NCBI GenBank assembly: GCA_045636925.1 | Contig: JAZTYK010000006.1 | Coordinates: 1 to 64,000 of the forward strand | Direction: 5' to 3' | Length of the DNA: 64,000 nt | From: JAZTYK01 sp045636925 | GTDB taxonomy: Bacteria; Bacillota; Clostridia; Oscillospirales; Butyricicoccaceae | Part shown: positions 41,090-49,470 of the stretch, one piece after another | Numbering within the stretch: position 1 is the stretch's first letter | How the letters are laid out: each line of letters opens with the position of its first letter | Translations under genes and position numbers: made by a program | The notes under the pieces: generated by a model | The model's input: the letters and a program-made list of their open reading frames with translations, nothing else | What the model was told of the DNA's origin: nothing | Database searches by the model: none

Positions 41090-42259
41090 ATGAACATCAA
41101 AGAAAAGGCGCTGCTTGCCCACGAACAATGGCAGGGCAAGCTGGCCATTACGCCCAAGTGCCCCATTACCAACAGTGAGGAACTGAGCATTGCCTATACT
41201 CCCGGTGTTGCCGAGCCTTGTCTCAAAATCCGGGACAATGTAGATCTGAGCTACACCTACACCGGCCGTGGCAATCTGGTGGCAGTGATCACCGACGGTA
41301 CTGCTGTACTGGGTCTTGGCGACATTGGCCCCGAAGCCGGCATGCCGGTGATGGAGGGCAAATGCGCCCTGTTCAAAACCTTTGGCGATGTAGATGCCTT
41401 TCCTCTCTGCGTCCGCAGTAAGGACGTGGATGAAATCGTCCGCACGGTGGAACTGATTGCCGGCAGCTTTGGCGGTATCAATTTGGAGGACATTTCTGCT
41501 CCCCGCTGTATCGAGATCGAGCGCCGCTTGAAAGAGCGCTGCGATATTCCCGTATTCCACGATGACCAGCACGGTACCGCTGTGGTGGTATCCGCAGCAC
41601 TCATCAATGCCTGCAAGCTTACCGGCAAGCAGATGGCAGACCTGCGGGTAGTCATCAGCGGTGCAGGTGCCGCCGCACTGGCCATCGCCCGTTTGCTGAT
41701 GAGTCAGGGTGTCCGGGACATCATTCTTGCCAACAGTAAGGGTCTGCTGCATCGGGGTAACCCCAACATGAACACCGAGCAGGCTGCCTTGGCCGAGATC
41801 ACCAATCCTCGCGACATCCGCGGCAAGCTGAGTGATGCCATGTACGGTGCCGATGTGTTCATCGGTGTGTCTGTCCCCGGCTGTATCACAGCTGAGGATG
41901 TAAGCCACATGGCAGACAAGGCCATCGTGCTGGCTATGGCAAATCCTGTGCCGGAGATCATGCCCGAGGAAGCACGCAAGGGCGGCGCCTACATCATCGG
42001 CACCGGCCGCAGCGACTTTTCCAACCAGATCAACAACGTGCTGGCCTTCCCCGGTATCTTCCGGGGCGCTTTGGACGTGCGCGCCAGCCAGATCAACGAA
42101 GAGATGAAGATCGCCGCTGCCCGGGCCATTGCCGACGCGGTGGGCGATAAGCTGAGTGTGGACTGCATCATGCCCTACAGCTTTGACAAATCTGCCCACG
42201 AGGCGGTAGCCGAGGCTGTGCGCAAGGCCGCCCGTGACACCGGTGTGGCACGGATCTAA
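41090..42259 (+). CDS. Malic enzyme (NAD(P)-dependent malate dehydrogenase, decarboxylating)
   Basis: A 389-residue enzyme converting malate to pyruvate and CO2. AYTPGVAEPCLKI, GNLVAVITDGTAVLGLGDIG, CDIPVFHDDQHGTAVVVSA and the nucleotide-binding GAGAAALAIARLL are the malic enzyme hallmarks. The short bacterial form lacks the phosphotransacetylase-like domain found in MaeB. AGGAGAG precedes the ATG. It follows the transketolase subunits by 24 bases, likely the same operon. Confidence 0.95.
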   Translation: MNIKEKALLAHEQWQGKLAITPKCPITNSEELSIAYTPGVAEPCLKIRDNVDLSYTYTGRGNLVAVITDGTAVLGLGDIGPEAGMPVMEGKCALFKTFGDVDAFPLCVRSKDVDEIVRTVELIAGSFGGINLEDISAPRCIEIERRLKERCDIPVFHDDQHGTAVVVSAALINACKLTGKQMADLRVVISGAGAAALAIARLLMSQGVRDIILANSKGLLHRGNPNMNTEQAALAEITNPRDIRGKLSDAMYGADVFIGVSVPGCITAEDVSHMADKAIVLAMANPVPEIMPEEARKGGAYIIGTGRSDFSNQINNVLAFPGIFRGALDVRASQINEEMKIAAARAIADAVGDKLSVDCIMPYSFDKSAHEAVAEAVRKAARDTGVARI

Positions 42260-42273
42260 GCATTTCTTGACTT

Positions 42274-42307
42274 TAAGTCCCAGAGACTGCGGTCTCCGGG
42301 ACTTTTC
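42274..42307 (+). terminator. Terminator of the transketolase-malic enzyme operon
   Basis: AAGTCCC pairs with GGGACTT around an inner GAGAC/GTCTC, followed by TTTTCCTT. Confidence 0.8.
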
Positions 42308-42362
42308 CTTATAAAGGAGTCGAAATCCTTGCAGAAAAAGGAAAAAGTCTGGGAAAAAGCTC

Positions 42363-42391
42363 TTGCTTTTGCGGGAGATTTGTGTTAAAAT
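42363..42391 (+). promoter_or_regulatory. secG promoter
   Basis: TTGCTT and TAAAAT with a 17-base spacer, 57 bases before secG. Confidence 0.6.
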
Positions 42392-42448
42392 CTAAAATGC
42401 TGTAATTGGCATCTGATACTTTAAGGCTGAATATGGAGGCATGTAAAT

Positions 42449-42688
42449 ATGAACGAAATTGCACAGATCATTCTGTCCGTGGTCCTGGTTTTGGTAGCCA
42501 TCGTCCTGATCCTGGTCATCCTGCTGCAGAGCGGCAAGTCCGACGGCATGAGTGGCGCACTGACCGGTGCTGCTGAGACCTTCTTCGGCAAGAACAAGGG
42601 CCGTAGCCTGGAGGCCAAGCTGGCTCGTGCCACTGCCTGGGGCGCCGGCATCTTTGTCCTGCTGACCTTTATCCTGGCAATTCTGTAA
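42449..42688 (+). CDS. secG: Preprotein translocase subunit SecG
   Basis: A 79-residue protein with two transmembrane helices (about 4-27 and 58-77) flanking a cytosolic loop with SGGMSGAL-type residues (KSDGMSGALTGAAETFFGKN), diagnostic of SecG. It is part of the SecYEG channel and raises export efficiency. TGGAGG precedes the ATG. Confidence 0.93.
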   Translation: MNEIAQIILSVVLVLVAIVLILVILLQSGKSDGMSGALTGAAETFFGKNKGRSLEAKLARATAWGAGIFVLLTFILAIL

Positions 42689-42697
42689 TGCAGCAAA

Positions 42698-42727
42698 CAG
42701 GCCGCTCACCGAGCGGCCTGCGTTGTT
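42698..42727 (+). terminator. Probable secG terminator
   Basis: A 10-bp stem (CAGGCCGCTC/GAGCGGCCTG) with only a weak T-rich tail, so termination may be partial into proS. Confidence 0.5.
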
Positions 42728-42778
42728 ATATACACCATTTAATTTTTTGATATTTATTTTGGAATCGAGGTAAACGTT

Positions 42779-44218
42779 ATGGCGAAAGAAAAAAAGACGG
42801 TTAGCGCCATCACATCCATGGATGTGGACTTTGCGCAGTGGTACACCGACATTGTAAAGAAGGCCGAGCTGGTGGATTATTCCAGCGTGCGCGGCTGCGT
42901 GATCCTTCGTCCATACGCCTATAGCATTTGGGAAAATATCCAGCATATCTTTGACGGCATGATCAAGAAGACCGGCCATCAGAACGTATATCTGCCCATG
43001 TTCATTCCCGAGAGCCTGCTGCAGAAGGAAAAGGACCATGTGGAAGGCTTTGCTCCCGAAGTGGCTTGGGTCACCATGGGCGGCGGTGAAAAGCTGGAAG
43101 AGCGCATGTGCGTGCGTCCTACCTCTGAGACGCTGTTCTGTGAGCACTTCTCCCACATCGTACACTCTTGGAGAGATCTGCCCAAGCTGTACAACCAGTG
43201 GTGCAGCGTGGTGCGTTGGGAAAAGACTACCCGTCCCTTCCTGCGCAGCCGCGAGTTTCTGTGGCAGGAGGGTCATACCCTGCATCTGACCGCTGAGGAA
43301 GCCCAGGCCGAGACCCTGCAGCAGCTGGAGGCTTATCGTACTCTGCTGGAAGATTATCTGTGCATCCCCGTTATCCGCGGTGAGAAGACCGAGAAGGAAA
43401 AGTTTGCCGGCGCAGTGGCCACCTATACTTGTGAAGCCATGATGCACGATGGCAAGGCTCTGCAGAGCGCAACCAGCCACTACTTTGGCGATGGCTTTGC
43501 CCGTGCCTTTGAGATTCAGTATACCGACAAGGAAAACAAGCTGCAGCATCCTCATCAGACTTCCTGGGGCTGCACCACTCGTCTGATTGGCGCCATCATC
43601 ATGTGCCACGGCGATGATAACGGTCTGGTTCTGCCCCCCGCCATCGCTCCCGTGCAGGTGGTAGTTGTTCCCGTTGCACAGCACAAGCCCGGTGTTCTGG
43701 ATAAGGCTTATGCCCTGGCTGAAGAGCTGAAGGCTGCCGGCATCCGCGTTCTGGTGGAAGACAGCGACAACTCTCTGGGTTGGAAGTGTGCCGAGCATGA
43801 AATGCGCGGTGTTCCCGTCCGTCTGGAAATCGGTCCCCGTGACATTGAGAGCAACCAGTGCGTACTGGTACGCCGTGACAATCTGGAGAAGCAGGTTACT
43901 TCTCTGGACGGTCTGGCAGATACTGTGAAGGAGCAGTTGGATGCCTTTGCCAAGGCTATTTTTGCCAAGGCTAAGGCCAACATGGAGCAGCACACCGTCA
44001 AGGCTACCACCGTTGAGGAAATGAAGGCCGCTCTGGTAGAGCGCCCCAACTTCGTCAAGGCCATGTGGTGCGGTGATCGCGCCTGCGAGGAAGCTATCAA
44101 AGAACAGACCGGTATGCCCTCTCGCTGCATTCCCTTTGAGCAGGAGCACATCAGCGATGTCTGCCCCGTTTGTGGCAAGCCCGCCAAGAAGATGGTCGTG
44201 TTTGGCATCGCCTACTAA
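42779..44218 (+). CDS. proS: Prolyl-tRNA synthetase, archaeal/eukaryotic-type (ProS type 3)
   Basis: A 479-residue class IIa synthetase. Motif 2 is in RPFLRSREFLWQEGHT, motif 3 region GCTTRLIGAIIMCHGDDNG, and the proline-specific TSETLFC is present. There is no bacterial INS editing domain; the C-terminus ends VCGKPAKKMVVFGIAY, a zinc-binding-like tail of the archaeal type. It charges tRNA-Pro. AATCGAGG precedes the ATG. No T-box was seen in the short leader. Confidence 0.95.
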   Translation: MAKEKKTVSAITSMDVDFAQWYTDIVKKAELVDYSSVRGCVILRPYAYSIWENIQHIFDGMIKKTGHQNVYLPMFIPESLLQKEKDHVEGFAPEVAWVTMGGGEKLEERMCVRPTSETLFCEHFSHIVHSWRDLPKLYNQWCSVVRWEKTTRPFLRSREFLWQEGHTLHLTAEEAQAETLQQLEAYRTLLEDYLCIPVIRGEKTEKEKFAGAVATYTCEAMMHDGKALQSATSHYFGDGFARAFEIQYTDKENKLQHPHQTSWGCTTRLIGAIIMCHGDDNGLVLPPAIAPVQVVVVPVAQHKPGVLDKAYALAEELKAAGIRVLVEDSDNSLGWKCAEHEMRGVPVRLEIGPRDIESNQCVLVRRDNLEKQVTSLDGLADTVKEQLDAFAKAIFAKAKANMEQHTVKATTVEEMKAALVERPNFVKAMWCGDRACEEAIKEQTGMPSRCIPFEQEHISDVCPVCGKPAKKMVVFGIAY

Positions 44219-44231
44219 GAAAACACAAATC

Positions 44232-44263
44232 AAAAACCGCCGACGCTGTCGGCGGTTTTTTTA
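44232..44263 (+). terminator. proS terminator (bidirectional)
   Basis: An 11-bp stem (AAACCGCCGAC and complement) with Ts on both strands; the convergent gene ends at 44271. Confidence 0.9.
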
Positions 44264-44270
44264 TTGTCAA

Positions 44271-45143
44271 TCATTCCCTATTTTTCTGCAGCAGGCGCAA
44301 CCCCACATTGCGGGCAATGGCCATAGCCGTGACATTGCTGGAAGGCAGCAACATGGCATATAAACCCTGATGAAATGTCATCGCATCTCCCGGCAGGAAA
44401 TCCTCGGCATAGAATCCACCAATCTGGGTATCGAACTGCGCATAATCAAACGTGTCACAAAGGTTGTCCACCACATCCAGCATGCAAATGGAGGTAAGCA
44501 CCTTGCTTACAGATGCGGGTACCAACACATCTTCTGCATTCTTGGCAAAGAGCAGTGGCAGTTCCTCCCCTTCCTTTGCACCAGCTGCGGGAATCAGACA
44601 GGCGGCTGCCGCTTTACAGCATACTGTTGTGTCAGACAGATCTGCCGTGGGGTCTTCCAGCTTGCGCAAGGCGACATCAGCAATCTGTCGCACTGCGTCA
44701 AAACGGCTGGTAGGTTCGTCATTCATACCATCGGCATACAGAGCCACCACCGCAAGACGGTCATGCCTGCCGGGAATTTCCAAAATCACCGCCAAATTGC
44801 GGGCATTGTACTTTGTCAGCGTGCCGGTTTTTCCGCCGATAATATGGTAATGGGTCTCAAGCCGAGGCTTTACCACAGTGGATTCCACCCTCTGCTGACG
44901 GGGCATATCACCCAGCACCATCACATCGTATTCCGGAGCATTCCAGACACCGTCCAAGGCGCGGTAATGATCGGCGCAGACCAAAAGGTGCAGCAAATCA
45001 TGTGCAGTACAGAGATTATCGATACCCGCCGGGTCCCGGAACAGGCTATGCTTCATGCCAATTTCAGCAGCTTTTTCGTTCATTCGCGCTACGAAGATAG
45101 CCAGGGCTTCTGCTTGGGAATATGTTTTTTCGGTACAATCCAT
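44271..45143 (-). CDS. D-Ala-D-Ala carboxypeptidase-like protein with circularly permuted motif order
   Basis: A 290-residue serine hydrolase-like protein. Normal S11 enzymes run SxxK, SxN, KTG. Here the KTG comes first (IIGGKTGT, Lys105), followed later by SxxK (PASVSK, Ser211-Lys214) and SxN (LLPSSN, Ser268-Asn270). The N-terminus (FVARMNEKAAEIGMKHSLF) is the piece that normally follows SxN, and the C-terminus ends right after SxN at MAIARNVGLRLL. The break thus falls in one surface loop and all three motifs are intact. There is no signal peptide or membrane anchor. GAGGCG precedes the ATG. Activity and location are unknown. Confidence 0.85.
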   Translation of the reverse strand: MDCTEKTYSQAEALAIFVARMNEKAAEIGMKHSLFRDPAGIDNLCTAHDLLHLLVCADHYRALDGVWNAPEYDVMVLGDMPRQQRVESTVVKPRLETHYHIIGGKTGTLTKYNARNLAVILEIPGRHDRLAVVALYADGMNDEPTSRFDAVRQIADVALRKLEDPTADLSDTTVCCKAAAACLIPAAGAKEGEELPLLFAKNAEDVLVPASVSKVLTSICMLDVVDNLCDTFDYAQFDTQIGGFYAEDFLPGDAMTFHQGLYAMLLPSSNVTAMAIARNVGLRLLQKNRE

Positions 45144-45333
45144 TGTGCACGCCTCACTTTCTAAGCGTTATTTTTGTCTTATTATAAACCCTGTGTCTGT
45201 TTTTGACAAGCCAAATCACAAAGTGCATTTTCCGGTTATCCTGCAAAGCCGGTTATGGTGCAAAAGAACGCACTTTCTGATTCTGTGATTTGAAAGTTTT
45301 TTGCAAATATCCTGCAGAAAATAACACAAGATA

Positions 45334-45362
45334 TTGCAACCCATGAACTTTTACAGTACAAT
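45334..45362 (+). promoter_or_regulatory. Promoter of the uracil permease gene
   Basis: TTGCAA and TACAAT with a 17-base spacer; the leader of about 58 nt is too short for a PyrR attenuator. Confidence 0.6.
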
Positions 45363-45426
45363 ATAGACGGAATGTGACAAAAGATACAGGATGTCTGCTG
45401 TCACCAAAAGAGAGGAGCGTTCTAAA

Positions 45427-46761
45427 ATGAAAGAAGATGCCATTTACGACGCAAAACCACTGGGAATCCCTAAAATGTTGCTGTTAGGCTTACAGCACAT
45501 GTTTGCTATGTTTGGTGCCACCATTCTGGTTCCCATCCTGGTAAACAATTACTTTGAAGGAGAAGGACTTTCTATCCAGGTCACGCTGATCTGCGCAGGT
45601 CTGGGAACGTTGTTCTTCCATCTGTGCGCAAAGTTGAAAGTTCCGGCTTTTCTGGGCTCCTCCTTTGCTTTCCTGGGCGGCTTTGAAACGGTGGCGAAGC
45701 TGGACACCGGCATCTTTGCCGACATGACCATGGGTGAAAAGTTGCCCTACGCCTGCGGCGGCATTGTAGTAGCCGGCGCGATGTATCTGGTTCTGGCTTT
45801 GCTCATTAAAATGGTGGGTGTGCGTCGTGTCATGCGTTTTCTGCCGCCTGTCGTCACCGGCCCCATCATCATTTGTATCGGTTTGACTTTGGCTCCCACT
45901 GCTGTGAGCAACGCTTCCAACAACTGGCTGCTGGCTTTCATCGCGCTGGGCACTATTATTGTCTTTAACATTTGGGGCAAGGGCATGTTCAAGATCATCC
46001 CCATTCTGATGGGCGTGGTGATTTCTTACGGTGCGGCTGTTCTGTTCCATTCCCTGGGCATGACCAATGCAGACGGCAGTGCAATTCTGAGCTTTGCAAG
46101 TGTTGAAGCTGCCAATTGGATTGGTCTTCCGCCTTTTGAACTTTGCAAGTTTGATTTGACTGCTATTTTGGTAATGGCACCCATTGCACTGGCTACCATG
46201 ATGGAGCACATCGGCGACATGTCGGCCATTTCTGCAACTGTTGGCAAAAACTTTGTGGAAGATCCCGGCCTGCACCGCACTTTAATTGGTGACGGTGTTG
46301 CCACCGCCTTATCTGCACTGGTTGGCGGTCCCGCCAACACCACCTACGGCGAAAACACCGGTGTACTGGAACTGAGCAAGGTATTTGATCCCCGTGTGAT
46401 CCGACTGGCTGCGATTTATGCCATTGCTTTGAGCTTTATTCCCAAAATGGCAGAAATCATTGGCTCGATTCCCTCTGCCATTATCGGCGGTGTCAGTTTC
46501 ATGCTGTACGGTATGATCTCTGCCATCGGTGTCCGCAATGTGGTGGAAAATAAAGTGGATTTCACCCAGTCCAGAAACCTTATTATCGCAGCAGTGATTC
46601 TGGTCAGCGGCCTTGGTTTCTCCGGTGGTTTGACCTTTACTGTAGCCGGTGTGTCCATCACTCTGACCGGTTTGGCCATTGCCGCCATCACAGGTGTGGT
46701 ACTGAATGCGATCTTGCCCGGTAATGACTACGCCTTTGAGTCCGGAGTCAAAGAGGACTAA
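45427..46761 (+). CDS. Uracil/xanthine permease (NCS2 family)
   Basis: A 444-residue transporter with about 14 helices. QHMFAMFGATILVP (TM1) is the NCS2 signature, and the substrate helix motif ALATMMEHIGDMSAIS (Glu and nearby residues) and GGPANTTYGENTGVLELSKV match UraA-type uracil permeases rather than purine carriers. It imports uracil with protons. GAGAGGAG precedes the ATG at 45427. Confidence 0.9.
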   Translation: MKEDAIYDAKPLGIPKMLLLGLQHMFAMFGATILVPILVNNYFEGEGLSIQVTLICAGLGTLFFHLCAKLKVPAFLGSSFAFLGGFETVAKLDTGIFADMTMGEKLPYACGGIVVAGAMYLVLALLIKMVGVRRVMRFLPPVVTGPIIICIGLTLAPTAVSNASNNWLLAFIALGTIIVFNIWGKGMFKIIPILMGVVISYGAAVLFHSLGMTNADGSAILSFASVEAANWIGLPPFELCKFDLTAILVMAPIALATMMEHIGDMSAISATVGKNFVEDPGLHRTLIGDGVATALSALVGGPANTTYGENTGVLELSKVFDPRVIRLAAIYAIALSFIPKMAEIIGSIPSAIIGGVSFMLYGMISAIGVRNVVENKVDFTQSRNLIIAAVILVSGLGFSGGLTFTVAGVSITLTGLAIAAITGVVLNAILPGNDYAFESGVKED

Positions 46762-46798
46762 TCGCCTCTCCCCTGCCGATTTTCATACAAATAAAAAA

Positions 46799-46836
46799 GT
46801 CCCGCAAGCCCTGTAAAAGGGGCCTGCGGGATTTTT
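46799..46836 (+). terminator. Bidirectional terminator, permease / opp operon 2
   Basis: CCCGCA-A-GCCC pairs with GGGC-C-TGCGGG (one bulge) between A and T runs. Confidence 0.82.
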
Positions 46837-46852
46837 GTTTGTGTAAGATTGA

Positions 46853-47116
46853 TTATCGCAGCCAAACATATTGGCAAAAGAGGATAAACAAGGCACATGC
46901 TACCAGAAACACACCGGCGATCACCAGAGTGGAAGCAATAGCAGCCTTTATGAAGATACTGCGCTCTTCATCAGACATGTCAGAGGCCTTACCGGTCTTT
47001 CCTGCTCCCTTTTGCTTATTTCGCATAGAATGGAAGACAGAAAAGCCGGAATGCTCCAGCCCGCTCATGTCAGCTACAATGCGGCCGTCATCCTCGAAGC
47101 CTTCTTGCTTTTTCAT
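46853..47116 (-). CDS. Small single-pass membrane protein at the end of opp operon 2
   Basis: An 87-residue protein: a polar N-terminus (KKQEGFEDDGRIVADMSGLE), then one transmembrane helix near the end (about 60-80, ASTLVIAGVFLVACALFILF). Its ATG overlaps the OppF stop (ATGA) and GAGGCAG precedes it. There is no recognised family. The coupling suggests an accessory subunit of the transporter, but that is inference. Confidence 0.68.
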   Translation of the reverse strand: MKKQEGFEDDGRIVADMSGLEHSGFSVFHSMRNKQKGAGKTGKASDMSDEERSIFIKAAIASTLVIAGVFLVACALFILFCQYVWLR

Positions 47117-48282
47117 TCAGCTGCCTCGGTCTTGCCCTCATTGATGTCTGCCACGTCGTTAAACAGATGGCATACAACAAAGTGGCCAGGCTCGATTTCT
47201 TTCTGTACGGGAGCCTGAGACTTACAAATCTCCATGCAATTAGCACAACGGGTGTGGAACTTGCAACCTGCAGGAGGATTTGCGGGAGAAGGAATGCTGC
47301 CCTCCAGAACGATGCGGTTCATCTTGGCATCGGGATCGGGAATGGGAATTGCGGAGAACAGAGCCTTGGTATAGGGATGCAGAGGATTCTTGAAGATATC
47401 CTCCTTCTCGCCGTATTCTACCAGACTGCCCAGATACATGACGCCTACGGTGTCGGAGATATGCTCAACAACAGACAGGTCATGAGAAATGAACAGATAA
47501 GTCAGGTTGTACTTTTCTTGCAGTTCCTTCAGCAGATTGATAATCTGTGCCTGAATAGAAACGCCCAGTGCGGAAACAGGCTCGTCACAGACGATGAACT
47601 CAGGATTCAAAGCCAGCGCGCGAGCAATGCAGATACGCTGACGCTGACCACCGGAGAACTCATGGGGATAGCGGTATTTGTGGAAGGGCTGCAGACCGCA
47701 GTTGTCCATGACACTATCCACATAATCGTCAAACTCTTCTTTGGGTACCAGATTGTGCTCACGCACTGCCTCACCGATGATTTCACCGACAGGCAGACGA
47801 GGAGACAGACTGGAGTAAGGATCCTGGAAGATGATCTGCATCTTGGAACGCAGGGCACGCAGATCGGCCTTGGACAGGTCATGAACCTCCTGGCCATTAA
47901 ACAGCACATCACCGGAGGTCTTGTCATACAAGCGCAGAATGGTACGGCCAACAGTGGTTTTGCCGCAACCAGACTCACCTACCAGACCCATGGTAGTACC
48001 ACGCTTCAGGTTGAAGGTAACACCGTCAACAGCTTTTACATAGCCTACGGTCTTGCCCAGCATACCGCCCTTGATGGGGAAGTGTTTCTTCAGATTTCTG
48101 ACCTGAAGAATGTACTGGGGATCATATTCCAGCTTATCATCGGCCTTAACAGGCTCTGCGGTTTCTGCAGTATCCTGCAGTTGCTCTTTGAGCTGTTCGT
48201 CCTTGAGGCCTTTCATACGAAGTTCCTGAGAAGCTTCCATCTGCTCAGGCGTCTGCTTGGGCATACGAACATTAAATGCCAT
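47113..48282 (-). CDS. oppF: Peptide ABC transporter ATPase, OppF type (operon 2)
   Basis: A 389-residue ATPase with Walker A GESGCGKTT, signature SGGQRQR, Walker B FIVCDEP, and the C-terminal Opp domain. The tail holds CKFHTRCANCMEICKSQAP, a cysteine-rich segment that in OppD/DppD relatives binds a 4Fe-4S cluster. An unusual N-terminal extension of about 50 residues (EASQELRMKGLKDEQL-type helix) precedes the ABC core. It overlaps oppD by one base. Confidence 0.93.
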   Translation of the reverse strand: MAFNVRMPKQTPEQMEASQELRMKGLKDEQLKEQLQDTAETAEPVKADDKLEYDPQYILQVRNLKKHFPIKGGMLGKTVGYVKAVDGVTFNLKRGTTMGLVGESGCGKTTVGRTILRLYDKTSGDVLFNGQEVHDLSKADLRALRSKMQIIFQDPYSSLSPRLPVGEIIGEAVREHNLVPKEEFDDYVDSVMDNCGLQPFHKYRYPHEFSGGQRQRICIARALALNPEFIVCDEPVSALGVSIQAQIINLLKELQEKYNLTYLFISHDLSVVEHISDTVGVMYLGSLVEYGEKEDIFKNPLHPYTKALFSAIPIPDPDAKMNRIVLEGSIPSPANPPAGCKFHTRCANCMEICKSQAPVQKEIEPGHFVVCHLFNDVADINEGKTEAAE

Positions 48283-49466
48283 TATGCTTCTCCTCCTTCG
48301 TTGTTGTCATAGTAGCGATAGCAGCTGACTGCATGGGTATCAGACAGCCGGATTTCGCAGGGATAATCGCCATTGCAGCGCTCGATGCACATGTCACAGC
48401 GATCCTTGAAGTAACAGTAATCGGGCATATTGACGGGGTTGGGAACTTTGCCGGAAATAGAGTAGAGCTTATCTACCTTTCTGCCAACCACAGGCTTGGA
48501 AGCCATCAGACCGATGGTATAGGGATGGCTGGGGTTGGCGAAAATCTCTCGGGCAGTACCGCGCTCGACAATACGGCCGGCGTACATAACCACCACATAA
48601 TCTGCCATCTCAGCGATAACGCCCAGGTCATGGGTGATCAGCATGATGGAAGAATTGATCTTATCCTTCAGGTTGCGCAGCAGATCCAGGATCTGTGCCT
48701 GAATGGTAACGTCCAAAGCGGTGGTGGGCTCGTCGGCAATGATCAGACGGGGATTGCAGGCCAGTGCCATTGCAATCATAACGCGCTGACGCATACCGCC
48801 GGACAGCTCATGGGGATACATGCTGTATACGCCCTCACTGTTGGCAATACCTACCATCTCCAGCAGTTCGATGGTGCGAGCCTTGACGTCTTCCTTGGTC
48901 TTGCCTTCACCGTCATGCAGCTGGATGACCTCGTCTACCTGTGCGCCGATACGGAACACGGGGTTCAGACTGGTCATGGGCTCCTGGAAAATCATGGACA
49001 CGTAGTTGCCACGAATGTTCTGCATCTTCTCATTGGGAGTCTTGGTGATATCATAAGCCTTATCGCCCAGATTCAGGCGGATGGCGCCATCAACGATCTG
49101 GCCCTGAGGACGCTGCAGCAGCTGCATCAGAGACAGGCTGGTAACAGACTTGCCGCATCCGGACTCACCAACCACGCCCACCGTCTTGCCAATGGGCACT
49201 TCGAAGCTAATGCCGTCAACGGCCTTAACTGTACCTACATCGGTGTAGAAATAGGTGTGCAGGTTGTCAAACTCCACAGCATTGCGGGGATCGGCCATGG
49301 TGGTCAGATACTCAGACTCGGGCACATTTTTACGCTTACGCTGCTTTTCCAATGCGTTGGTAATCTTGCGATTTTCCTTGGAGATACGGCGAGATTCCTT
49401 GGCAGAAAGATAACTGGCCTTCTTCTCGGTCTTCTTTTCTTTGATCTGTTCAGACATTTCGCACAC
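48282..49466 (-). CDS. oppD: Peptide ABC transporter ATPase, OppD type (operon 2)
   Basis: A 394-residue ATPase with Walker A GESGCGKSV, signature SGGMRQR and the Opp C-terminal domain with CYFKDRCDMCIERCNGDYPC, the cysteine cluster segment. About 60 highly charged residues precede the ABC core (KEKKTEKKASYLSAKESRR). It sits four bases after oppC and overlaps oppF. Both ATPases keep the cysteine segment, unlike operon 1. Confidence 0.93.
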   Translation of the reverse strand: MCEMSEQIKEKKTEKKASYLSAKESRRISKENRKITNALEKQRKRKNVPESEYLTTMADPRNAVEFDNLHTYFYTDVGTVKAVDGISFEVPIGKTVGVVGESGCGKSVTSLSLMQLLQRPQGQIVDGAIRLNLGDKAYDITKTPNEKMQNIRGNYVSMIFQEPMTSLNPVFRIGAQVDEVIQLHDGEGKTKEDVKARTIELLEMVGIANSEGVYSMYPHELSGGMRQRVMIAMALACNPRLIIADEPTTALDVTIQAQILDLLRNLKDKINSSIMLITHDLGVIAEMADYVVVMYAGRIVERGTAREIFANPSHPYTIGLMASKPVVGRKVDKLYSISGKVPNPVNMPDYCYFKDRCDMCIERCNGDYPCEIRLSDTHAVSCYRYYDNNEGGEA

Positions 49467-49470
49467 CTCC

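Noticed and set aside
39182..42199. A 1005-codon minus-strand open frame opposite the transketolase subunits and malic enzyme
   Set aside because: It is wholly antisense to three recognised genes, has no ribosome site, and its composition (Gly, His, Gln, Val rich) is the mirror of GC-rich third positions.
42392..44233. A 613-codon minus-strand frame opposite secG and proS
   Set aside because: Antisense to recognised genes and lacking any domain.
45363..45426. A PyrR attenuator or purine riboswitch before the uracil permease
   Set aside because: The leader is too short and lacks the conserved binding loops.
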